Shown here: positions 19,255 through 30,326 of the stretch, piece after piece | Numbering within the stretch: the stretch's first letter is position 1 | Layout: each line of letters begins with the position of its first letter | Assembly: GCF_030272615.1 (NCBI RefSeq) | Contig: NC_081413.1 | Location: 141,889,872-141,953,871 of the forward strand | From: Cryptomeria japonica | Lineage: Eukaryota; Streptophyta; Pinopsida; Cupressales; Cupressaceae | DNA length: 64,000 nucleotides | Direction of reading: 5' to 3' | Position numbers and translations under genes: made by a program | Notes under the pieces: model-generated | Databases searched by the model: none | Told to the model about the DNA's origin: nothing | The model's input: only the letters and a program-made list of their open reading frames with translations

Positions 19255-22200
19255 CTGAACAACAATGGAAGGTTAGAACCTATTATACCCAAGAGGCGAC
19301 CTCCAACTTTAGGGTTAGGTTTTGTACCATTGCAAATTGGATCTACATCTACCAAAGTGCCCACGTGTAGAAAAGGGTGTGACTCTGATGATGAAATAAC
19401 ACCTAAGGATACCCGACCCGAAACTGACTCCAATGAATGGGAGTGGAGTTCTTTTTCTTCTAGCTCCTATGCCCTTGACAATATTTTCATTGACCCTAAT
19501 AATTTGCCTATGGAAGACAAACATGAAATAACTCCTCTTCCTAAAACATGTCCTCATGCTTGGATAGAGTCATTTTGGGATCCAAGCTCCGAATCCGATA
19601 CAAGCAGTTCAGATAGTGACACCACAGATGTTCATATCTTTACCATATCAGCCCTCTCTCTCCTTACAACCGATGATGACATGCCCCTCATCTATCCCTA
19701 GCTTATCCAACATGACCAACAAGAACCACTCACATTGGACTGTTTTCAAAATGACGAGGCAATTGCAGAACTCCTTGGGCTACGGGAAGGCATACCACAA
19801 GGTGATCATAAGGCAGGATTTTCTATTAACCTGGATTCCACAGCATATTTTGGGGAGTCAACTCCCTCTTCCAGTCATCAAAATGAAAAAATAAAAGAAA
19901 TAGTAAAAAATCAAAAGAATAGATCTCTAAATGAAAACCGTAAGGCACTCTCTGATCATACAAAAGTCAAAATAAAAGATGTACCTGCGGGTGAAAACCT
20001 CTCTGAGGCGCCCAAAGGTGGAAGAGTGGACATACCCCTATCAAGTCAGGACAAATCAACATTGCTTGTGGAAATGATAGAGGAAATCAATTTGGGTACA
20101 CCTGACAACCCTAAGGTCATTCATTTTGCTGCTTCTCTATCACAACAGGAAAAAATAGATTTTGTCAATTTCTTTCTTGAGAAGAAGATCAGCTTTGCAT
20201 GGTCCTATGCAGATATGCCTGGCCTCGATCTAGAATTGGTTCTTCATCATTTGCCACTAAAAGCTGATGCCAAGCCTGTCAAACAGAAACTTAGAAAGAT
20301 GCATCCCCAGGTGGCTCTTTTGGTCAAGGTGGAACTGAAAAAATTACTGGATGTGGGCTTTATCAGACCCATCGATTATGCGGACTGGATTTCAAATTTA
20401 GTACCAGTTAGAAAAGTAACTGGGGGCATTAGAATCTGCACAGATTTTAGGGATCTCAATAAAGCATGCCCTAAAGATGATTTTCCATTGCCAAATATTG
20501 ACATCATAGTTGACATGACTGCTGGATACGAGATGCTTTCATTGATGGATGGTTTCTTCGGCTATAACCAAATTCACATTGCTCCTGAAGATCAACATAA
20601 GACAGCATTCACCTATGCTTGGGGTAGCTACTGTTGGAATGTGATGCCCTTCGGTCTTAAAAATGTAGGCGCAACATATCAAAGAGCAATGATGACAATT
20701 TTTCATGATTTCATGCACACTTTGATGGAGGACTATGTTGATGATTTATTATGCAAATCTGTCACCAGAGATAGTCATCTAGCCATCCTGGGCCCGATCT
20801 TTGACCGAATGGAGACTTACAAGCTCAGACTCAATCCAAAGAAGTGTGTCTTTGCTGTCACAGCTGGCAAATTACTAGGGTACATTGTTTCTCACAAAGG
20901 CATTGAGGTCGACCCTCCCAAGGTTAAAGCAATAATGGATATGCCTCCACCTTCAAACCTCTGGCAATTAAGAAGTCTGCAAGGAAAGCTCCAGTCAATT
21001 CGCCACTTCATAGCTCAGTTGGCTGACAAATGTCATCCATTCCAACATCTACTGCACAAAGGTGTCGCTTTCAAATGGACTGAGCAATGTCAATCAGCCT
21101 TTCAAGCTCTCAAAGACTATTTGTTGTCGCTGCGTATTCTAATGCCTCCAATAGAAGGAAAGCCATTTTTATTGTATATTTCTGCAACTGAAACGGCATT
21201 AGGAGTTCTCTTGGCCCAACAAGATGAGAATGGCAAAGAGTGAGCTATTTATTATATCAGCCGAACACTAGTAGGCTATGAGCTAAATTATTCAACTATT
21301 GAAAGGGCATGCTTAGTAGTGGTATTTGCAACGCAGAAGCTCCGACATTATATGTTAAGCCACCAAACATTGTTGGTTGCAAAAATTGATCCCTTAAAAT
21401 ACTTGCTTAGCCGAGCAGCTTTAACAGGTCGCCTAGCAAAGTGGGTCATGATCCTCAGTGAATTTGATATTGAGTATATGGAGCGAAAGGCGATAAAAGG
21501 ACAAGTCATAGCAGATTAACTTGCAGAGGCTCCTATTTCTGATGATCATCCCATGTTGACCGATTTTCCAGATGAATCAGTCTTTGCTCTCACATCCTCT
21601 AATGAATGGAAGTTATACTTTGATGGATCCCATACCAAGTTCGGGTCTGGAGCCGGCATTCTGTTTGTCACCCCTCAAGGTGATGCTATTCCGAAGTCCT
21701 ACAGGATAACTTTTCATTGTACCAATAACATTGCAGAGTATGAAGCATTGGTCACAGGACTCCGAGTAGCAGTCCACTGGAACATCACGCATTTGCAAGT
21801 CTATGGAGATTCTCAATTAGTCATCCGACAAGTGAATGATGACTACGAAACAAAAGATGAAAAGCTTATTCCCTATAAGCATATGGTGGATTTCTTCAAA
21901 ACCAAATTCACGGCTATCCATTTCAGTCAAGTTCCAAGAATGCAAAACAAGTCGGCAGATGTGATGGCTACAATTGCCTCCATGTTGAATATGCCCCACA
22001 ATATGGACAAATGTGAATTTTTAGTTGAACAATTGCTGGTTCCTTCTTTTGACATTCCGACAGCAGATGTGATGTGCGTTCTTGTTGGTCCCAACTCCCC
22101 GTGGTACAATGACGTCTATCAATATTTAAAATCCCAAATTTTAACACCTAACCTTTTCGCTAACCAACGCCGAGCCTTTATCCGATAGACAACCAAATAT

Positions 22201-23361
22201 GTCATCATCGCCGACACCCTTTACCAACGTTCCTTTGACCATACCCTCCTCAGGTGTTTGGATTCTGACAAAGAACAAACGGCTTTACATGAGGTTCACG
22301 ATGGTATATGTGGGGGTCATTTCAATGGTCTAAGCTTAGCCAAAAAGTTGATTTGTGTTGGGTATTATTGGCCCACTCTCGAAAAGGATGTTCATGATTT
22401 TGTTAAGAAGTGCTACAAATGCCAAATTCATGGAAACTACATTCATGCACCAACCCAAGAACTTCATTCTGTCATATCTCCGTGGCCCTTTTCTCAATGG
22501 GGATTGGATCTTATTGGCAAGATTCACCCGACATCTGCAAATGGACACAAGTTCATCATTACAGCCACAGAGTATTTTACAAAATGGATCGAGGCCATCC
22601 CCATGACTTATATTACTGGTGTCCAAATTTCAAAATTCTTGCTGAATTATATCATATGCCGGTATGGGGTTCCCCTTGCCATAGTCACAGATAATGGTCA
22701 TCCCTTCAAGAATAAAGATGTCAAGGAACTCTATGAAAAGTTTCATATCCAACACCGATTCTCCAATCCATACTATCCACAGGGGAATGGTCAAGCCAAA
22801 GCATCAAATAAAACCATTATCAAGATCCTGAAGAAGGTTGTCAATGACGCTGGTCAAGATTGGCATGTACAGTTGAATCCAGCACTATGGGCCTATCGCA
22901 CTTCTATCTGCACACCTACTGGCACAACACCTTATTCCTTGGTGTATGGTGCGGAAGCCATTTTACCTTTGGAGGTGGAGATTCCTTCCTTGTGTGTTTC
23001 CTTGCAACATCTGATTGATGATGAGACACACAGAGTCTCTTAGTTGCATCAGCTTGAGATGTTAGATGAGAAACGTCAGACAACTCTGACACATTTGCTA
23101 GCATATCAAAACCGTCTCCGTCGCTCTTATAATAAGAAGGTCAAAGGGCGACACTTCGAAGTGGGAGATCTGGTTTTAAAGGCAAACCCTAAGAATGCAT
23201 AGTCTACTGACATCATCAAAGGCAAGTTTGAACCTAATTGGGTTGGGCCTTTCATAGTAATTGCAGCATATGGCTCGGGGGCATATCAGCTTGCTACCCC
23301 AGAAGGTGAACCTCTGTCTGATCCTATAAACAACATGCATCTTCGCAAGTACTGGGCATAA
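19255..23361 (+). pseudogene. pol: Ty3/Gypsy pol: RT, RNase H, archaeal-type RNase H, integrase; inactivated
   Basis: All segments share one frame, with no frameshift. In-frame stops lie at 19699, 21241, 21517, 22186, 23041 and 23200, and the natural end is TAA at 23359. The RT has KVTGGIRICTDFRDLNKACPKDD upstream and the active-site YVDD at 20734-20745. The first RNase H (about 21170-21519) shows a TETALG start and looks catalytically weak. The second RNase H (21601-21990) keeps four acidic residues, at 21622 (D), 21736 (E), 21808 (D) and 21958 (D). Integrase has its HHCC zinc site (22297-22422), catalytic Asp at 22507 and Asp at 22690 (TDNG). The position 36 residues after the second Asp, which should be Glu, is Lys (22798-22800), so the integrase is dead. 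A GPF-type module (KFEPNWVGPF) follows near 23228. Every stop and the Lys are explicable by C-to-T or G-to-A changes. Confidence 0.92.
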
Positions 23362-25098
23362 TTTTCTATCAGCACTTCTTCGAATATGATCCTGAAAAAA
23401 ATACAAAAAAATGGAAAAAGCAAAAAAAGCAAAAAAAAAAGAAGCAAAAAAAAAAGTGAAAAAAAAAAGAGCAAAAAAAGTAAAGAAAAATGATTCACCC
23501 TCTAGTGAAAACCTGGCAAATAGGCGCTTGGGGCAAGTACCTTGGTGAAAACCTGACAAACAGGCGCCATGTGTAACATGAGATTGTTGCTCCGTCATCT
23601 ATCATGACCTCTAAGCTATGCTTTCTCTCGGCCTGTTTCTCACGTCTATCTTTGTCTTGACCCAATGTTCTATTCCAGGCCTGTTATTGGTCAACATCAT
23701 TGTCTTGCATATTCTGGTTGCTTGTCCATATGTTTTGGTCCCGGTCTATGTATGTCTTTCAGATGCGCATTGGGTGTGTTCCCCTTGTCATGATCGATCA
23801 CTGGAACTTTAACATTTAAAAATGTCTTGAAAAAATCTCAAAAACATTTAAAAATGTCCTAAAATAATTCAAAAAAAATTGGAAAATGTCCTAAAAAAAT
23901 CATAAAAAATCAAATAAGGTCCTGAAAAAAATCAAAAAAAATTGAATAACGTCCTGAAATAATCCAAAAAAATCAAATAAAGTCCTAAAAAAAAAAAATG
24001 AACACAAAAACATTTCAAAACATTAAAATCCAAAAACAAGCATTTTGTCAATAAATGATCCCCTTTGTGCATAGACAGATCACTGAGCATCCCTCCAATG
24101 ACACACAATCACACATTGTGCTTTAATGAAATCATGCATTAACAGATGAAATTTTCAATCAACCCAGACATTCAACTTGATCCGAATTGTCATAACAATC
24201 GAATATCAATATCACTAATCATTTGTCCTTAGCACACTATCATGGGTCTTATATGGGGTGTGGTATACTCGAAACCAGACTGTGTCCTATCTTAGACGGG
24301 GTACCGCATGTCCTGAAACCAGATAGCATGATCATCCTATCAGTACTTTCAATTTTTGACAATGAAGATCAAGATGTTTGTTTGATTTGTTGGAATTTGT
24401 GCATCTTATCTTTTTACTGATTTATCTTTGGCTTCGATCATGTTCCTATGTTGCTCGATGATGTCACTGAGTGATTTAGAGTGACCGGGATGGATCATGG
24501 TCCCTTTCTTTTTTTGTGATTGTTGTTTGTCTGTGATGTGTCTGTCTTTTGTAAAAAGGGTTGCATTTCAGCTCTGGCCTTCAATGCCATGATGCTACGC
24601 ATCCGTTTTGCTACATAAAAATAAAGGTTCTCACCTACAAAGTGCATTACTGAAAGCAAGTTTTTCTCTGTCACTAATTGTCCTCTGTCTCATTTTCTTC
24701 TTACTAACATTTCTTCCGTCAGTTTGGTCTAGTGCTCTGATTTCCCCAAACATACATGCTGCATCCTGCATTCATTGGTTAGTACATTTGCATTACATTA
24801 AGCATCATATCAAGTCTTTTATCCATTTCATATTATCAATGCATCAAACACACATAAAAAATACATCCATACATGTTCCATAATGATACATCAACAGTGC
24901 ATAAGTCATCCATACATAGAAAATCACATAAGTCATAACACATTGCATCCCATCATATCGATGCATATCATATCATATGTCACAATAATATCGGAGTACA
25001 AAATTGGACTGTCTGTCCTAAGTATGGCCCGCAGGCTGACTACAAAAATGTCAAACTACATAATGTCCATTGTCCGTCATACGGAGCATGTGCCTCTG
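23362..25098 (+). other. Noncoding region between pol and the antisense gene
   Basis: It contains an A-rich tract (about 23395-23490) and two copies of GTGAAAACCTG followed by AGGCGC at 23505 and 23545 (period 40). A 32-bp A-rich tandem repeat has landmarks GTCTT/GTCCT at 23823, 23855, 23888, 23919, 23951 and 23982. No gene is supported; the small open frames are chance. Repeats in this position are usual in Tat-type elements. Confidence 0.75.
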
Positions 25099-26919
25099 TC
25101 ACTGGGTGCTCCCTCTGTCCTCCTCATCCCTACCATGTCTTGTGGATGATGTCCCTCCTGGTCCTGGCTGTGGTGGTCTCATAGGTCCACTTACCCCCAT
25201 GCTGCTCAATGACCTCTGAGAGCGTGTCGTGCTCTCTGTCCTCGATCGTGCCCGATATGAAGCTACTCTCTGCTCTGGTAGAACTGCACCCTCATATAGT
25301 GTCCTCCAATGACGTATCTCCTCTCTGGTCTCTACCAACATCTGTGCCATCTCCCGTGCACTGGCATCCCGGATCGACCCAATATACTCAGTGACTCTCT
25401 GTTCCTCTCATTGTGCCTGAGCAATTGTTGCATCTCGAGCTGCTGTGAGTCTGGCTATCTCTGCTCTGAACTGATCCTGTTGTATCTCTAATGTCGCAAT
25501 GTGATCCTGCTAACTCACTATGATAGCCCTGCACATCTCCATCTCCTCTGTCCTAGCTGTCTCTGGCTCTATGGGTATATCCTGCAAGGCCTCCTGCTCG
25601 CCTGAATCTAGCTCATTCTCGTCATCCCCATCCTTATCTCCATCCTCATCATCCCCATCCTCATCTCCATCCTCATCCCCGCCCTCATCATCCTCATCCT
25701 CATCATCTCCCTCCTCCTCTCCTACGAGTGGGAAGTCCTCCTGTCGCCTCGGTACTGGAATATCCGGATCTGTCAATGGCACTGGGCATAGTCGTGCAAA
25801 CCATCTCTCATACTCCTCTATCATCCCGACGTCGACTACATCTGATCTCCAATTCCACTGTCTCTATTGTAGCTATGAGAAGTCTGCATATGCTATGTGT
25901 GGCTGAATCATACTCCCCCACTGACTCATCTCTCTGTGAGATCGGGCAAAGTGTGCAGTCCTCCTAGGTACATCCTGCCTCTCTCCAAACTGTCGTCTGA
26001 CTCTCTTTGGCAGGTACAACTCAATCACTCTCTGGCAATTCACTGGTCGCCCAATCAAGTACCTCTCCTGTCTACAATACGGTAACTCCTCACTGTCATC
26101 TGACCATCCCGGACAATCATGATATGGCCTCCATATGAACTCTCTCAGTCTGTCTAGCTCATGTCGCCAATATAGTATGTATCCAAAAGGACCCTGTCTC
26201 AGTGCTCCCCCATAACAGTACACATATGGTCGGTGTGGTACTACCTGTCTATCTATGATCGGTCGACATATGGCTATGTGCTCAAATGCCCATACCTGTA
26301 GCAGTGTGACTCCACAGCTCAAAGTCTAAACTCCCTGATATGCTATCTAATGCAGCTGAAAATATAGCATAGCTAGTACGCATGGTCCCCATGCATACAC
26401 CGTCCCCTCTGTCACCATCCGCTCTAGCACTCTTCCCCATCCAATAGGGAATCCATGTCCTCGTCTGTCTCCTGCTAGTAGGCATGCTATCACCACGGCT
26501 ATCACCACGTATCGTCGATCATACTCTGCTGCCATAGTCTCCCAGCCAATCTCCCTCTCCACGATATCCAGATCATCTGCGTCACACTCAAACAATCTGC
26601 ACAATGTGTCTCTCCCTGTCACTGGGTCATACTCTACCATGTCTCCATGAATCGGAATGTGGAGGATACGCCATACATCCTCCAGTGTCACAGTCGCCTC
26701 TCCAGTCGCCAGATGGAAGGAGGAGGTCTCCGAATGCCATCGCTCTGCCAATGCGGTAAGCAGTCCTGTATTTGCCCTAATCTCGGGCATGAATGTGATA
26801 TAGTATATCCCCAGTCCTGCTAATGTATCTCTGTCTGTGCTCCTGAGTCTATGTCGTAGCATGAAGCAGTCAGGTCGGTTCTCCCGTGTGATCAATGGAC
26901 ACTGTCGACTCTGCATCAC
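25099..26919 (-). pseudogene. Antisense plant mobile domain (PMD, MAIN-like) gene inside the retrotransposon
   Basis: Four open segments on the minus strand (26919-26347, 26322-25873, 25824-25510, 25350-25099) share one frame, about 606 codons in all. The N-terminal part has the PMD signature: LTALAERWHSETSSFHLATG, then TVTLEDVWRILHIPIHG, later LLQVWAFEHI and LPKRVRRQFG. PMD proteins occur as host genes (the MAIN/MAIL1 type, linked to silencing and genome integrity) and, widely, inside plant transposons. After the domain come an Asp/Glu-rich run (about 25620-25720) and a coiled-coil-like, Arg-rich tail. Stops at 26347, 26326, 25873 and 25510 inactivate it. It is transcribed against pol and lies between pol and the 3' LTR, so it is element cargo rather than a host gene. 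An upstream open frame (27372-27016) could be a first exon, but that is unproven. Confidence 0.8.
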
Positions 26920-27736
26920 AATTGGAGCACATTTTGTCAGTTTTAGGGTTTGCTCCTATGGGTTGCATTTCCTCATTTTCATGTCCAAATCAGGGTGTTT
27001 TTCATCTAATCTGACCTATCCTACCCTTATCCCCCCTTTTCGGATCATTTGCATGCTGTTTTGGCCCAAAATTGAGTTCCCAATGCACAGTTGCGCCTGT
27101 GTCAAGGAACCTGTGCCTGTGTCATGTAACTTGCACCTGTGTCTCCCTACACAAGTGCAGAAGACCCTACACAAGCATAGGATTTGCCCTACACAAGCGT
27201 AGGAGTCCTTTTCTGCATCCCCTGTGGGCCCTGCAATGTCCCGCAAGCAATCAAAATTCATGAAATTGAAAACATGGGTTTTTGAGATCCATACCGCTAC
27301 TCCTGCGTCGTCTGGTTGTCTGTAAGTACATACACGTTCTCCGAGGTGATCCACCATTGGAATGTTCTCCATCTATCTGCAAGTGTCCTTTTCCAGAGCA
27401 CCAAATCCTCCTCTTTGTCTAGTGCAAATGAGCAATTTTCCCTCTCTTGGTCTCATTTATAGATCTTTGTCAGTACATAGATGGACGTGCACCCTCTCCA
27501 TCTTATGTTGGTCACAGTCTTTTTGCATCTTTGATTGCTTGTCCTTCGTGCATCCGATCTCCGATTGTCAGTCCATTCGATCCTCTCATTTTTATCGATC
27601 AATTGGCCTCTTCTCTGCATGTTTCCGGCCAATTCCTTGAGGGGCCATGCATATGTCATTGTCATTGTCTGGGGCATTTTCATTATTGTTCTTTGAAACA
27701 ACGCTTAAAATCGCATTGTCTCAAAGAGGGGCAAAA
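26920..27736. other. Region between antisense gene and 3' LTR, with polypurine tract
   Basis: It probably holds the promoter of the antisense PMD gene and short repeated words: CTACACAAGYG three times at about 27149-27202 and CCTGTGTC repeats near 27090-27145. The purine tract AAAGAGGGGCAAAA (27723-27736) abuts the LTR start. Confidence 0.6.
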
Positions 27737-29101
27737 TGTAGACACCTAAAAATGGTCAACGCTTGCGGAGTCATACTTTAACATTTGCACATTGCCTCAT
27801 TTTAGGTTTTTGCGTCGCATTAACATTTCTCCTATGATTCGCACTTGGTCTTTATCATTTGCGAGTATCGAGTCTTTCTTCTGCATTCTTCCTTCATCTC
27901 GCCTTCAAATTTGGTCTTGTCGACAACAATCTTCAATCATGATTTTGGTTGATCTTATCCTATTGCATCAATGTGCGTGCTCATTTGTCATCATTTTGGA
28001 CATCGTCAATCCTAATTAGGGTTTTGTCCTCTTATCAATCTTGTCATCTGGCGATCAATTTATCATCAATCCTTATCATTTTCAATCTTGTCGTTTTGCG
28101 ATCGATTTGTCATCGGTCGTTGTCATGTTCGATCTTGTCATTTTGCGATCGATTTGTCATCGATCGTGGTCATTTTCAATATTGTCGTTTTGCAATCTAT
28201 TTTGTCATCGATTCTTGTCCTCTTGTCAATCTTGTCATTTTGCGATCGATTTGTCATCGATCATTGTTTGTCTCAATTATGTCAATTTGGATCAATTTGT
28301 CATTGTTCCTCGTCAATTGGCGTATTTTCTCAATCAAATCATTTATCACATTGGTCATTTATCAATTTAAAATCATGATCGATATCAATTATCTTCAATC
28401 AAGACCTAATTGTCATTCTCGCATTGCTAATTCATCTTCTAGGGTTTTATGATTTAATCATTTAACCTTGTGTGTCATTTCTTCCTCTAGGATTAATAAA
28501 TTATTTATTTATCCTAAGTCTTCTCATCACAATTAAATGTTCATTTAATTGGTTAATAATTCCTCTTTTATGAATTAATTAATAAATGAAAAATTATTAA
28601 TTAATTCACTAAATTTCCTAATTTCCTATTTTCCCAATTTTCTAATTTTCCTAATTTCTAATTCAATTTCCTCCTATTTTTCTCCTAATTTCATGGGAAT
28701 GACATAGAAATTTGTCATAATTTGTCATAATTGACAATCAATCAATTCTTGACATAGAAATTTGTCATAAATTGTCATAAAATCCTTGCATAGCAATTTG
28801 TCATACACATGTCATAATTTTGCTATTTTTGATTTGAATTTCCATTCAAATCATTATCATGCTAATTTGATCTTTTTCTCCAATTTCTCTATAAATTGGA
28901 TGAATTTCTTCAATCAAATCCCCTAATCAGATTATCGAATTTCTAATCACTTTGTCAAATCACGCTTCGAGTACTCTTGTGCCAATGTCAATCTTGCTTT
29001 CACATTAGGTTTGTGCACTTGAAGGTGAGATCCACAACAAAACTATTTGGAGAAGAAAGAAGGACAATGGAGCCGCATGAAGGAAGCATTTAGATCTACA
29101 C
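27737..29101 (+). repeat. 3' LTR of the decayed Tat-like element
   Basis: It begins TGTAGACACCTAAAAATGG right after the polypurine tract. A TATA-like CTATAAATTGG is near 28900. Five 47-bp tandem units lie at 28051-28290. The 3' end is placed at 29101 (CTACA) with low certainty; 29255 (another CTACA) is an alternative. There is no second LTR to fix it. Confidence 0.6.
28045..28290 (+). repeat. 47-bp tandem repeat inside the LTR
   Basis: The words GCGATCRATTTRTCATC or close variants occur at 28051, 28098, 28145, 28192 and 28242, spacing 47, 47, 47 and 50. They sit upstream of the TATA-like box, where LTR enhancer repeats are common. Confidence 0.8.
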
Positions 29102-29234
29102 CTGGTTTGCATAATCTTTTTGAATGTTTTATCTTTATGTCTCTATTGAGTGTGTTTAGGATTGATCATTGCATTTGAGCTTTTGTGATTGAGCTAATGA
29201 TTAGTGTTTTGACTTGTTTGTGATGATTTCCTAT

Positions 29235-30326
29235 TTCCTAAGCTACAATATGTATATACACATTATATATACAATATCATATTATACACATATTATATAT
29301 AGAATATCATATTATACAATAGTGTGCACGCACTGTTTATAGTAAAAAGAGTGCGTACGCCCTGTTTATAGGAAAGCGAGCACGTACGCGTTGCTTACAC
29401 CATAAGTACCCCGCACACGCTTTTTAAACTTGCAGTACCCCGTACGCGCTTTTGACTATTTAGGCTTGGAAATAGGCTTGGATGACAAAACTACGGTTTG
29501 GAAGTTTGATTTCCCTCCATTTCTCTCATTTTTGACATGTTTTATTTTATCAACTTGGTTTATCGACTTTGTCATCATCGGGTTTACACTTCATCAAGTG
29601 GGTATTTCTAAAATTGCCACCATATTTTCACCCATCTTCTGAGCTTTCTAACCATATAATTTTTTTTCAATTTGAACAACAATAACACATTATTATTAAA
29701 TTTCTTTTACCAATGTCTCCATAGTTCTCATAGACATAGGTGCACCATTTTTTGAATAACTTTTGATATACTTATCAAAATTTTAAAAACTTTATATATT
29801 ATTGTAGTGCACTTGATTCTTTACAATTTAAAAATAATAATTGTATTTTCAATTTGTTTAGTGCAACTTATGCTTCGCGCACAAACATGTACCTAATTTT
29901 CAGGATGTGCTCGATTGGAAAAATCATAAAAATAAAATACTCAACAAAAAATTACAAAAAAATACACATATTCTAGTGTTCACTGTTAGCTATCTTTCTG
30001 TCAAAGGATTTTTCAAAATACTAAACCTAACTATGAACTTTTTGATGCACAAGTCAGACACTATGTTATGTTTTTCAGAAAAAATCAGGGTCAATTTTTT
30101 GTGCGCGAAGGATTTGACCCCCTTAATCTTATCCAATTTTGAAAAAGTTTAGTAGGTTGGAAACTAGTTTTAGAGTACTACAATATTTGTTCTTTGATTA
30201 TCTTCATATCTTGAGTGGATGACTTTCAAATTTTGCCTCCAAGTTCAGGTTCACCTGATACAGAAAAAAAGTGTCCACTTATACCCCCCTTTTTTACCAC
30301 CATCTTTGTGCATTTACCCAGATATA
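29235..30326 (-). mobile_element. Probable non-autonomous element sharing an end with the 4984 element
   Basis: On the minus strand the right end starts GGGTAAATGCACAAAGATGG, aligned with GGGTATGTGCACAAAGATGG at 4985-5004, and both continue to GTGGACAC. The left part (29310-29450) has several GCGTACGC-type words like those at 5045-5200. A 13-bp inverted repeat CTTCGCGCACAAA / TTTGTGCGCGAAG lies at 29873-29885 and 30098-30110. No gene. The superfamily cannot be assigned. Confidence 0.45.

Larger units (their letters stand above)
19255..29101 (+). mobile_element. Decayed, 5'-truncated Ty3/Gypsy element (Tat-like) with an antisense cargo gene
   Basis: In order: the end of gag-protease, RT, RNase H, a second (archaeal-type) RNase H, integrase ending at 23361, a 1.7 kb noncoding part, an antisense plant-mobile-domain gene (26919 down to 25099), a polypurine tract (27723-27736) and a 3' LTR from 27737. 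The double RNase H and the long region after pol with an antisense ORF are features of the Tat/Ogre branch. No copy of the LTR start TGTAGACACC is visible upstream, so the 5' LTR and most of gag are gone; the left boundary is where the coding frame begins. The right boundary is uncertain because no target duplication can be matched. The LTR differs from that of the 7488-15424 element, so they are different families. Confidence 0.8.

Noticed and set aside
25520-25906. Ser/Pro-rich plus-strand open frame
   Set aside because: It is the complement of the Asp/Glu-rich part of the antisense plant-mobile-domain gene.
7488-29101. The gag-only element and the pol-bearing element as one split family
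   Set aside because: Their LTR starts (TGTAGCGTCC versus TGTAGACACC) and polypurine tracts differ, and each has its own boundaries.
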